Assembly: GCA_025351035.1 (NCBI GenBank) | Contig: JANXWT010000151.1 | Coordinates: 1-8,259, forward strand | Length of the DNA: 8,259 bases | DNA from: Opitutia bacterium | GTDB taxonomy: Bacteria > Verrucomicrobiota > Verrucomicrobiia > Opitutales > Opitutaceae | Direction: 5' to 3' | Shown here: positions 1 through 6,365 of the stretch, one piece after another | How positions within the stretch are numbered: position 1 is the stretch's first letter | Layout of the letters: every line of letters starts with the position of its first letter | Translations under genes and position numbers: made by a program | The notes under the pieces: generated by a model | Database searches by the model: none | Told to the model about the DNA's origin: nothing | Seen by the model: the letters and a program-made list of their open reading frames with translations, nothing else

Positions 1-530
1 GTGTGCGTGCCGAGCACGGCAATGGCACGCCCGGCGAGATGCCAGCCCATCGCCTGCTTCTCCGACGTGGCCTCGGCATGAATCTCGACGAGCGCGCCGT
101 CGTATTGACCGGCGAGCCGTTTAAGCATCGCGTCGGCACAGAGAAAGGGACAATCGGCCTTCGCGCCCATAAAACTGCGGCCGAGCACGGTGAAGACGAG
201 CAGACGGAAACGGTCCTTCTTGATGATGAGATGATCCCGGCCGGGATTCGACACGGGCAGATTCGCCGGGCGGCATATTCCCGGAATGGTGCCGATCTCC
301 TGTTCGAAACCCTTCTGATCCCACACGTGGTCGCCGAGTGTAATCGCGTCGAGGCCCGCCGCGAGCAGCGTCTGCGCGATGGGCATGGTGATGCCCGCGC
401 CAGCGGCGGCGTTCTCGCCGTTGGCGATGACGAAATCGATGCCCCGCTCGACACGCATCCTTGGCACGAGCGCGCAGACGGCTTCGCGTCCCGGTTTGCC
501 CACGATGTCACCGATGAAGAGCAGTTTCAT
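1..530 (-). CDS. ymdB: YmdB-family metallophosphoesterase (TIGR00282-like), C-terminal part outside the window
   Basis: Translation from the ATG complement at 528-530 gives 176 residues of an expected 260 or so, cut by the left edge. The family is a binuclear-metal phosphodiesterase; Bacillus subtilis YmdB hydrolyses 2',3'-cyclic nucleotides and affects biofilm formation. Visible motifs are FIGDIVGKPGR (residues 5-15, metal ligand D8), ANGEN (36-40, E39 and N40), LGDHVWD (65-71), CRPAN (86-90), EIHAEATSEK (149-158, H151) and the start of the GTH box (174-176). Residue 67 is D where B. subtilis YmdB has N as metal ligand. The start lies 3 bases after the stop of the tolB-like gene, so the two are probably co-transcribed and perhaps translationally coupled. 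Family assignment is firm; the substrate in this organism is unknown. Confidence 0.9.
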   Translation of the reverse strand, partial: MKLLFIGDIVGKPGREAVCALVPRMRVERGIDFVIANGENAAAGAGITMPIAQTLLAAGLDAITLGDHVWDQKGFEQEIGTIPGICRPANLPVSNPGRDHLIIKKDRFRLLVFTVLGRSFMGAKADCPFLCADAMLKRLAGQYDGALVEIHAEATSEKQAMGWHLAGRAIAVLGTH

Positions 531-533
531 GCG

Positions 534-1715
534 TCAGGGTGCGAGGTAGGACGCATTGGAGGCCAGGCCGAACGACACCGGGCTGAGCCGCGTGGCTTTG
601 CCGGATTCGGTGTCGAGGACCCAAAGGCTGCGGGTGTTGGCCGCGCGAAAGGTGACGATGACATGGCGACCGTCGGCGAGCCAGACGGGCTCGATCGCAT
701 CCATCGGCGCGTGCGAGACAATCTTGGCGGAGTTGGTCGTAAAATCGAAGACGGCGGTCTGGTAGCCCTTGTTCAGGCCGGCGGTAAAGACGATTTTGTT
801 GGGATCACCTTTGCTCCAGTCGGGCTCGGCGCAATAGCGGGAAACGTCGGTCTTGAGGCGCGTCATGCCACCGCCGCTCGCGGCCATCACATAGAGTTGC
901 GGGCCGCCGGCGGCGTCGGACACGAACGCGAGGCGCGCGCCATCGGGCGACCAGACGGGTGACGCCTCCACGGACTGGTTTTTGGTGAGCCGGCGAATCT
1001 GCCGGCCTTGCGCGGTGCCGACGTAGATCTCGGGATTGCCCTCGCCGCTCAGCACCATGGCGGCGCGCGTGCCGTCGGGGCTGAAGCGGCCGCCGCTGTT
1101 CGTGCCCTTGAAACTCGCGAGCACATTCCGCTGGCGCGTCTGGAGATCGAGCACATAGATGTCCGGAAAATTCGTGCGGTAGCTCGTGAACACGATGCGC
1201 GCGCCATCGGGCGACCAATGCGGCCCCATGATCTGCTTGCCGTCGTTCGTCCAACGGAGGACGCCGCCGAAGAAGAGATCGGAAGTGTAGATCTCCGTCT
1301 TGCCCGTGGTCTCGCCGACAAACGCGAGCTTGCCCGCGAAAAATCCGCGCAGGCCGCTGATCTTGGCGACGGCGACATCGGCCGCCTTGAGCAGTGCGTT
1401 CCGGGGACTCGTGCCAGTGACAGTCTCACGGTGCACCGGCGTGCCTGCGGAACCCTTGGTGACGGCGACCGAAACCTGATTCGCACCGGCCGCAGTGAAT
1501 GTCGCCGTGTAGGCCGCGCCACTCGCGACGAGGCGGAAGCGTCCGTGGACGCCGAAAGCCTTCAGCGCGAGGTCCTGCAGATCGGGCGACGACGATGTGA
1601 TGGAAAGCGGGATTGTCGAGGCGTCGGCGGTAACGTCGACGACCCCGATGTCGCGCTGGGCAAAGACCGACGACACGACGGTGAGGGTGAGAAGAAGGTG
1701 GAAAAAATTCTTCAT
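534..1715 (-). CDS. tolB: TolB-like periplasmic beta-propeller protein
   Basis: 393 residues. Residues 1-19 form a classic signal peptide (KNFF, then a hydrophobic core, ending VFA before Q20), so the product is periplasmic. Residues about 22-120 match the TolB N-terminal domain in layout (DIGVVDVTA at the start, KAADVAVAKISGL near 109-122). The rest is a propeller with PD40-type repeats: WSPDG at 167-171, FSPDG at 211-215, WSPDG at 255-259, a degenerate DWSKGD at 299-304 and WLADG at 345-349. TolB works with Pal and the TolQRA complex in outer-membrane constriction at division. No pal, tolA, tolQ or tolR is visible here, so a TolB-like role is inferred from the fold; another PD40 protein is possible. 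It is divergent from mrp (112 bases between starts). No clear ribosome binding site precedes the ATG. Confidence 0.8.
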   Translation of the reverse strand: MKNFFHLLLTLTVVSSVFAQRDIGVVDVTADASTIPLSITSSSPDLQDLALKAFGVHGRFRLVASGAAYTATFTAAGANQVSVAVTKGSAGTPVHRETVTGTSPRNALLKAADVAVAKISGLRGFFAGKLAFVGETTGKTEIYTSDLFFGGVLRWTNDGKQIMGPHWSPDGARIVFTSYRTNFPDIYVLDLQTRQRNVLASFKGTNSGGRFSPDGTRAAMVLSGEGNPEIYVGTAQGRQIRRLTKNQSVEASPVWSPDGARLAFVSDAAGGPQLYVMAASGGGMTRLKTDVSRYCAEPDWSKGDPNKIVFTAGLNKGYQTAVFDFTTNSAKIVSHAPMDAIEPVWLADGRHVIVTFRAANTRSLWVLDTESGKATRLSPVSFGLASNASYLAP

Positions 1716-1827
1716 GGTGGTGAAACGGAATGGGAGGAGGAAAAGATTTGCCCGGTTTTTGTTTTACTCCCGGCAACCTACTCACAAGGTCAAAGCGTCT
1801 GTTTTTCCAAGCCATTTTCCCATTACT

Positions 1828-2889
1828 GTGAACGCCGACACCATCAAGGAAGCCCTTAAACAAGTGAAATACCCCGGGTTTAGCCGGGACATCGTGTCCT
1901 TCGGGCTCGTGCGCTCGGCGGCGTTTGACGACGGTGTAGCCAAGGTCTCACTCGCGATCACGACCTCCGACCCCAAAGTGCCGATCCAACTGAAGCATGA
2001 AGTGGAGCAATGCCTGCGGGCCCTGCCCGGCGTGAATGACGTCATTATCGAGCTCGCGGTCTCAGCGGCCAAGTCCGCCCCGGCGCCCGGCCAGACGGGC
2101 CTGCACGGCAACACCGCGCCCGCCGGCCTCAAGCACTCCGTCGCCATCGCCTCCGGCAAGGGCGGCGTGGGCAAATCGACTTTCGCCGTCAACCTCGCGT
2201 GCGCCGTCGCGCAGGCACTCGAAGCCCGCGGCCGCAAGGGCCGCGTCGGCCTGATGGATTGTGACATCTACGGCCCCTCGGTGCCGTTGATGATGGGCCT
2301 CAGCGGCCGCCCCGAGATCGAGGGCACTTCGCTCGTGCCGCTTGAGCGCTTCGGCGTGAAAGTGATGTCGATGGGGTTTCTCGTTGATGAAAATACTCCT
2401 GTCGTCTGGCGCGGACCGATGATCATGAAAACCATCCAGCAATTCGTGCAAAACGTCCGGTGGGGCGACCTCGACCTGTTGCTGATCGACATGCCGCCGG
2501 GCACGGGCGACGCGCAGCTTTCCCTCGTGCAAACACTGCCGCTCGACGGCGCGATTCTCGTCACCACGCCGCAGACTGCCGCGACCAACGTCGCGATGAA
2601 GGGCGGCCTGATGTTCCAGAAGGTCAACGTGCCCATCCTCGGCGTCGCCGAGAACATGAGCTGGTTTGAAGACGCCGCCGGCACAAAACTGCCGGTCTTC
2701 GGGGAAGGCGGCGGCCAGCAGACCGCCGAGAAACTCGGCACCACCCTGCTCGGCCAAGTGCCGTTGTTCACCGACATCCGCGCCGGCGGCGACGCCGGTA
2801 TGCCCGTCGCCGTGAGCGCGCCCGCCAGCAAGGCCGCACTAACCTTCCGCTCGATCGCCGAGGCGCTGCTTGTGCGCCTGAAAGTTTGA
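1828..2889 (+). CDS. mrp: Mrp/ApbC-type P-loop ATPase, iron-sulfur cluster carrier, lacking CxxC
   Basis: I choose the GTG at 1828, giving 353 residues, the usual family length; the open frame continues upstream to an ATG at 1597 but that would overlap the tolB-like gene and add non-conserved sequence. Residues about 5-78 form the MIP18/DUF59 domain. The ParA/MinD-like ATPase domain has the deviant Walker A GKGGVGKS (110-117), DCDIYGPSVP (144-153), VWRGPM (193-198) and Walker B LLIDMPPGTGD (218-228). ENMSWF (275-280) is followed by EDAAGTKLPVFGEGGG, where many homologues carry a CxxC pair for the bridging cluster. The only cysteines are C62, C125 and C145. The family carries or inserts Fe-S clusters in the cytoplasm. 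Transcribed away from tolB; no convincing promoter or ribosome binding site seen in 1716-1827. Confidence 0.93.
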   Translation: MNADTIKEALKQVKYPGFSRDIVSFGLVRSAAFDDGVAKVSLAITTSDPKVPIQLKHEVEQCLRALPGVNDVIIELAVSAAKSAPAPGQTGLHGNTAPAGLKHSVAIASGKGGVGKSTFAVNLACAVAQALEARGRKGRVGLMDCDIYGPSVPLMMGLSGRPEIEGTSLVPLERFGVKVMSMGFLVDENTPVVWRGPMIMKTIQQFVQNVRWGDLDLLLIDMPPGTGDAQLSLVQTLPLDGAILVTTPQTAATNVAMKGGLMFQKVNVPILGVAENMSWFEDAAGTKLPVFGEGGGQQTAEKLGTTLLGQVPLFTDIRAGGDAGMPVAVSAPASKAALTFRSIAEALLVRLKV

Positions 2890-2899
2890 ACCCCGCTGG

Positions 2900-2929
2900 T
2901 TGACACGCGCGACCAGAAACTTTTATTTT
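2900..2929 (+). promoter_or_regulatory. Candidate sigma-70-type promoter for the 82-residue gene
   Basis: A perfect -35 hexamer TTGACA lies at 2900-2905, 11 bases after the mrp stop, followed after 18 bases by TATTTT at 2924-2929 (4 of 6 matches to TATAAT). A start near 2936 would leave a leader of roughly 80 bases before the ATG at 3015. This rests on sequence match only. Confidence 0.45.
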
Positions 2930-3014
2930 CATCCACAGATGACCAAAGTCGGCCAGCCTCGCATTTGTCTCCACCGCACCGTTGTGCTGGGCCGCTGCTG
3001 AATCGCCCACTGCC

Positions 3015-3263
3015 ATGACGATCACTACCAAGAAGCCCACCGGCAGTCGCGAATTCGTCAAGCAGTCGAATCTTTATCAGGAGTTTCTGGCCGAGCGGGA
3101 GGAAATCCTCCGCCACAAATGGATCGAGTCGGAGCGCCTTGGTTACGACATCGGCTTTGAGCGGGCGCTGCTCGATTGGATCCGCAAACACCGCGACAAA
3201 TGGCGCTCGGACCGCCGGGCCTTGCTTGCCGGGGCAAATCCGCCGGTCGGCGCTAAGAAGTAA
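3015..3263 (+). CDS. Conserved small cytoplasmic protein of unknown function
   Basis: 82 residues from the ATG at 3015; a TTG 11 codons upstream (2982) is in frame but would add an unlikely extension. The protein is highly charged with no signal peptide or membrane segment. The core SREFVKQSNLYQEFLAEREE (11-30), ILRHKWIESER (31-41) and DIGFERALLDWIRKHRDKWR (45-64) reads as helical. I recall similar short proteins in diverse bacteria with this pattern, but I cannot name a function. The aromatic and acidic residues (F24, Y21, W36, W55, W63) look conserved in style, and the C-terminal 18 residues look disordered. It follows mrp after 125 bases with its own candidate promoter, and converges on rpmG with a terminator in between. 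Real gene: likely; role: unknown. Confidence 0.75.
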   Translation: MTITTKKPTGSREFVKQSNLYQEFLAEREEILRHKWIESERLGYDIGFERALLDWIRKHRDKWRSDRRALLAGANPPVGAKK

Positions 3264-3294
3264 CCGGCTGCGCTGGTTGGAGCCGGGCAACAAA

Positions 3295-3318
3295 AAGGCC
3301 GGTCCGAGGACCGGCCTT
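3295..3318 (-). terminator. Rho-independent terminator after rpmG, between convergent genes
   Basis: Perfect inverted repeat: AAGGCCGGTCC (3295-3305) against GGACCGGCCTT (3308-3318), with the innermost pair probably opening to a CGAG-type tetraloop. Read on the minus strand, the hairpin runs into a run of five T (complement of 3292-3296), the classic form, 27 bases after the rpmG stop. On the plus strand only TT follows before an A run, so it is weaker for the 82-residue gene, though the stem may slow both. Confidence 0.85.
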
Positions 3319-3344
3319 AAAAATGTTCGGCCTGCGCCGGAGCC

Positions 3345-3509
3345 TTACTTGATCTCTTTGTGCAGCGTGTGGCGCTTGAGGAAGGGATTGTATTTCTTCT
3401 TCTCAATGCGCTCGGTGACGGTCTTCTTGTTGCGCCTGGTGAGGTAGCGCGAGACAGGTTTACCCTCTTTGCGGGCTTCGGTGCACTCTAGGATGACGAC
3501 TTCTTGCAT
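3345..3509 (-). CDS. rpmG: 50S ribosomal protein L33 (bL33), zinc-free form
   Basis: 54 residues, the normal L33 length, too short to be seen by length-based ORF calling. The sequence has VILECTEARKEGK (5-17), SRYLTRRNKKT (20-30), ERIEKKKYNPFLKRH (33-47) and ends HTLHKEIK, all diagnostic of L33. It is a component of the large subunit near the E site. The zinc form has two CxxC pairs; here only C9 remains and the second pair is replaced by NPFLK, so this is a C-minus type that should not bind zinc. It starts at the CAT complement at 3507-3509 without a clear Shine-Dalgarno sequence. It lies 116 bases after the diadenylate cyclase gene on the same strand, with a palindromic element between, and ends at a strong terminator. 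Confidence 0.95.
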   Translation of the reverse strand: MQEVVILECTEARKEGKPVSRYLTRRNKKTVTERIEKKKYNPFLKRHTLHKEIK

Positions 3510-3574
3510 GGTGGAAAGGTGTTAAAGGGTGGAGAGCAAAGCCGCGCGGTCGCCTCGTGCAACCAAAATCTTCT

Positions 3575-3601
3575 CCGGCAGGGTGTCCGCCTGCCGGCAG
3601 G
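3575..3601 (-). repeat. REP-like palindromic element, possible terminator of the diadenylate cyclase gene
   Basis: CCGGCAGG (3575-3582) pairs with CCTGCCGG (3590-3597) over a 7-base loop, and a third arm makes CCTGCCGGCAGG (3590-3601) a perfect 12-base palindrome. The three alternating arms can form two mutually exclusive hairpins. On the minus strand it lies 25 bases after the cyclase stop; the tail AGAAGATTTT is a poor T tract, so it may be a dispersed REP-like element or a weak terminator. Confidence 0.55.
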
Positions 3602-3625
3602 CCACTTACAAAATATTCGGCGGCC

Positions 3626-4978
3626 TCACGCGCCGACTTTCTTTTCGGTCAGCGGCATCATCACGCCGCGGCGGAACAGCGTCACCTGCCCTGTGCTCGA
3701 CGAGACCACGATCGCAATGCATTCCGCGGCGACCGAAATCGCGGCGGCGGCGGCGTGGCGCGAACCAAGCCCGCTCGGTAACGAGTGATTGTAGTCCGCA
3801 GTCTGGATCAACGAGCCCGCCGACTCCACCACCCCATCGCCCCGGATGACGAAAGCCCCGTCGATCGACGAGAACTCCTTGACGGTCTCGTCCATGAACG
3901 GATTGAGGATGTTCCGGTCCTCTTCTTTGTAGCCGTAAAATGGATTCAGCACGAGCGGCTTGATGGTGCGCTGGACATTCTCGCTGTCGCCCACGACGAA
4001 CAGACAGCCCACCGGGCGCCCTTCGCGGCCCTCGACCGCCAGCTCTGTGGCGACGCCAATCACGCGCTCGAGCACCTCGGGCTTCACGTCCTCGGGCAGC
4101 AAATCCGTGTGGCCGGTCAGCAGCGTCTGGAATTCCTTCTCCACGTCGACGACCACGATGGTGTCGAACTGGTTGCTGCCCGCGATGCCGCCCACGCAGC
4201 AGATGCGATCCGTGAATTTCACCAGCCCGCGCGTGAGCGCCACCAGCACCGCGCTGCGCAATTGCGCCATGCGCTGGCTGGAGAACGAGCGCACTTGGAT
4301 CGTGTCGCTGTAGCGTCCCGGGCGGTCCTCCGTCTCGGCGAGGTTGCGCGAGACGAGGATGGTCTTGATCGCCGGTTTCCATTTGGGCGCCTCGAAATGC
4401 GCGGCGAAGGTGTCGCCGAAAATCATCAGTCCGTTGCAGCCGCTGCCGCGCGCGACTTTCGCCGCCTCGCGCAGCACGGTGCGGTTGACGCGGTTTTGCT
4501 GGAGCGGCGCGACCTTGGCCGAGATGCCGCCAAAGCCCGCGAAGAGTCGCTCGTAAAGCGTGTCGATGTCCGGGGCCTGCACGAGGCTGTCGACGAAATC
4601 CTGCTCTTTCATCAGCCGCGCGATGGAAGCGAGCACTTGCAGGTAATCGCGCGCCTTCTCGCCGGCGATCAGCATGATCACCAGACGCACGGGCTCGGTC
4701 TCGACCGTGCCGTCGTAACGGATGCCGTAGTGGCTCCGGCCCACGGCGAGGATGTAGCGCCGGCCCATCTTCGCGCGCACGTGCGGCAACGCCACGCCGA
4801 GGCCGAGGTAGGTCGTCATCGTGCTCTCGCGGCGCAGCAGGCCCTTGAGCAGCGCGTCCCGGTTCAGGTCGGGAAAACGCTCGACCGTCAGGCCGAGCAA
4901 TTCCACGAGCGCGCCCTCGAGATCGGCGCTGGCCAGATCGACGACGCGGCCGCGGGTGATGTATTTGTCTAGCCGCAT
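3626..4978 (-). CDS. PTS EIIA type-2 domain fused to a CdaZ/DacZ-like diadenylate cyclase
   Basis: 450 residues, soluble, no membrane segment. Residues about 1-148 are an EIIA type-2 (PtsN/fructose) domain: LGLGVALPHVRAK (58-70) holds the phospho-acceptor H66. Residues about 160-290 look like the pyruvate-kinase C-terminal-like region known from archaeal diadenylate cyclases (EAAKVARGSGCNGLMIFGDT at 171-190, KTILVSRN at 205-212, ICCVGGIAGSNQFDTIVVVD at 259-278). Residues about 325-445 are the DAC domain: SSIDGAFVIRGDG (370-382) with the DGA motif (373-375), and GLGSRHAAAAAIS (403-415), the RHR position reading RHA (407-409). DAC domains condense two ATP to c-di-AMP, a second messenger for potassium and osmotic balance. 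Preceded by nuoA on the same strand (111 bases) and followed by rpmG. Domain identity is strong; catalytic activity and phospho-control are inferred. Confidence 0.88.
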   Translation of the reverse strand: MRLDKYITRGRVVDLASADLEGALVELLGLTVERFPDLNRDALLKGLLRRESTMTTYLGLGVALPHVRAKMGRRYILAVGRSHYGIRYDGTVETEPVRLVIMLIAGEKARDYLQVLASIARLMKEQDFVDSLVQAPDIDTLYERLFAGFGGISAKVAPLQQNRVNRTVLREAAKVARGSGCNGLMIFGDTFAAHFEAPKWKPAIKTILVSRNLAETEDRPGRYSDTIQVRSFSSQRMAQLRSAVLVALTRGLVKFTDRICCVGGIAGSNQFDTIVVVDVEKEFQTLLTGHTDLLPEDVKPEVLERVIGVATELAVEGREGRPVGCLFVVGDSENVQRTIKPLVLNPFYGYKEEDRNILNPFMDETVKEFSSIDGAFVIRGDGVVESAGSLIQTADYNHSLPSGLGSRHAAAAAISVAAECIAIVVSSSTGQVTLFRRGVMMPLTEKKVGA

Positions 4979-4998
4979 GGGAGCTACAGTTTAGCGCT

Positions 4999-5085
4999 GA
5001 GGGTTGAGAGTTGAGTGTCGAAATTCGGTTTCGGCTGCGCCCGCGGCACGTTGGCTCTCAACTCCGGACTCTCAGCTCTCAACTT
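4999..5085. repeat. Inverted and direct short repeats between nuoA and the cyclase gene
   Basis: GAGTTGAG at 5008-5015 (within a TTGAGAGTTGAG run from 5004) faces two direct copies of CTCTCAACT at 5055-5063 and 5076-5084. The arms can pair in more than one register, giving a loose hairpin of about 40-60 bases. On the minus strand this is the nuoA 3' region and the leader of the cyclase gene. No T tract follows, so I do not call it a terminator. Confidence 0.5.
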
Positions 5086-5089
5086 CACA

Positions 5090-5464
5090 TCACTTCTCCC
5101 ATTCGAGCGCGCCCTTCTTCACTTCGTAGAAGAGGCCGAGCACGAGGACGCCGAGGAAAAACAGCATCGGCGTCAGGATGGCGATATGGTTCGCCAGAAA
5201 ATCGCGGTAGACGAACGTCCACGGGATGAGAAACACCACCTCGATGTCGAACAGGATGAAGAGCATCGCGGTGACATAGAACTTGACCGAGAAACGCGTG
5301 TGCGTGCTGCCCTCGGAGAGGATGCCGCACTCGTAGGCGGCGTCCTTGATCTTGCCGCCGAACGCGCGCTGGCCGAACAGATGGCTGGCGGCGATGATCC
5401 CGCCCGTGATGACGGCGGCGAGGACGACTTGGAGGAGGATCGGGAGATAGGCGGCGGAGCTCAC
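5090..5464 (-). CDS. nuoA: NADH-quinone oxidoreductase subunit A (NuoA)
   Basis: 124 residues, normal NuoA length, starting with GTG (complement at 5462-5464). Three membrane helices are visible: about 8-28, 62-83 and 95-114. Diagnostic motifs are AYECGILSEG (43-52), FSVKFYVTAMLFILFDIE (58-75) and VVFLIPW (76-82); the acidic D73/E75 pair and the YECG loop near the quinone site are conserved. It is an inner-membrane subunit of complex I that contacts NuoH and NuoJ at the arm-membrane junction. In most operons nuoB follows directly; here the next gene downstream is the EIIA-DAC fusion, and the upstream neighbour is divergent, so this nuoA stands alone. No obvious ribosome binding site or promoter in 5465-5530. 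Confidence 0.95.
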   Translation of the reverse strand: MSSAAYLPILLQVVLAAVITGGIIAASHLFGQRAFGGKIKDAAYECGILSEGSTHTRFSVKFYVTAMLFILFDIEVVFLIPWTFVYRDFLANHIAILTPMLFFLGVLVLGLFYEVKKGALEWEK

Positions 5465-5607
5465 AGCCTGAGAGTTGCCGCGCCGCGCCGCGGTTCAAGG
5501 GGAAATTTTCATCCGGGATCACCAAGGAGCAACGCAGTGCCGTCCGGCCCGCACCCCACGCCGACAACGCGCTCGACTCGAAGGCAGGATCGGCCCGAAA
5601 TGACCGT

Positions 5608-6123
5608 ATGAAAAAACACTCGCTGATGGTTCCGATTTTAGCGGCGGTTCTGCTCGCGGGCTTTCTGGCCGCTGGCTTTGGTGAAGCACCGAGCAAACCC
5701 GCCGCCGGGTTGTCCGGCGCGTGGAAAGGCGGAGTGCTCGGCACTTCCGGCTGGCTGGCGGACATGAAAGGTCTCGCGTTCATGTATGTCTTCAACGCCG
5801 ACGGCACCATGACGGAGTCGTCCAACTACGACGCCTTCCCCCCGGGCCCGCCCGCCTATGGCGTGTGGCGCAAGGTCGGCGAACGGCAATACGAAGCCCG
5901 CTATGAAGTCTTTCTGACCAAGGCCGTCGCCATCATGGACGAGATCGCCAAAGGCAACGGTTGGGTCCCAAACGGCTACGGTGTGCTCTCGCAGAAAATC
6001 ACCCTCTCGGAGGACGGCGGCAGTTTCGAATCCACCATCAAGTTTGATCTCTTCGACCAACAAGGTAAACCCATGGCAGGCGGCGGCGAAGCCACCAGCC
6101 ACGGGGAACGGATTCGATTCTGA
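5608..6123 (+). CDS. Exported small beta-rich protein of unknown function
   Basis: 171 residues. MKKHSLMVPILAAVLLAGFL forms a signal peptide with cleavage probably near residues 22-27 (AAGFGEA), so the protein is likely periplasmic or secreted; no lipobox cysteine is present and the mature protein has no cysteine. The body alternates short strands: GAWKGGV (37-43), GLAFMYVFNADGTMTES (55-71), YGVWRKVGERQYEARYEVFL (84-103), SQKITLSEDGG (128-138), SFESTIKFDLFD (139-150). The F-x-x-DG-T, then GVWRK-G-R-Y, then I-LS-DG layout resembles small lipocalin-like or jelly-fold exported proteins that bind hydrophobic ligands; I infer only the general fold type. It is divergent from nuoA (143 bases) and followed by 242 bases without a gene. 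No strong ribosome binding site. Confidence 0.75.
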   Translation: MKKHSLMVPILAAVLLAGFLAAGFGEAPSKPAAGLSGAWKGGVLGTSGWLADMKGLAFMYVFNADGTMTESSNYDAFPPGPPAYGVWRKVGERQYEARYEVFLTKAVAIMDEIAKGNGWVPNGYGVLSQKITLSEDGGSFESTIKFDLFDQQGKPMAGGGEATSHGERIRF

Positions 6124-6365
6124 GCAGTCGGCAAACGACGACCAACCCCGCGGCGAATGCCACCTCGCGCGCCTCCTCGGCCGCGGCGCGTAGGACGACA
6201 ACCCGAACCCTTAGCGCCGCCCGCGCCAAAGCAACCCAGAAAAGCCTTACCATTGGCACTTGGTTCTTGCTCCAACGCGACTGACTCCCTGCATGCACCC
6301 CGCCCCAGTAAGGCTATCGAGTAAGGGCGAATAACACTGTTAGGCAAAAACAAACATACACCATC
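6124..6365. other. Gene-free stretch with an inverted repeat and a cassette-boundary-like motif
   Basis: No credible ORF. An 8-base perfect inverted repeat AGCCTTAC (6244-6251) / GTAAGGCT (6308-6315) encloses 56 bases. A GTTAGGC motif (6339-6345), matching the integron core GTTRRRY, precedes the 51-residue gene by 20 bases. No complementary RYYYAAC partner at normal attC spacing was found upstream of it. Confidence 0.5.

Noticed and set aside
3..962. Long plus-strand ORF (319 codons)
   Set aside because: It is antisense to the YmdB-type and TolB-like genes, rich in R, H, G and A as expected for the opposite strand of GC-rich genes, and has no recognisable domain.
1597..1827. Upstream extension of mrp to the ATG at 1597
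   Set aside because: It would overlap the tolB-like gene and add basic, non-conserved sequence; the GTG at 1828 gives the normal family length.
1716..1827. Promoters in the tolB-mrp divergent gap
   Set aside because: TTGACC and TTGCCC-like boxes exist but none has a credible -10 partner at 16-18 bases.
1008..1859. Plus-strand ORF overlapping tolB and the mrp start
   Set aside because: Antisense shadow of the TolB-like gene; composition is typical of non-coding frames.
2982..3014. TTG start for the 82-residue protein
   Set aside because: Adds 11 unlikely residues; the ATG at 3015 starts just before the conserved core.
3785..4972. Plus-strand ORF of 395 codons
   Set aside because: Exact antisense of the EIIA-diadenylate cyclase gene, which has clear domains and motifs.
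5478..5493. CCGCG/CGCGG hairpin upstream of nuoA
   Set aside because: Short GC-only run in a GC-rich genome; easily arises by chance.
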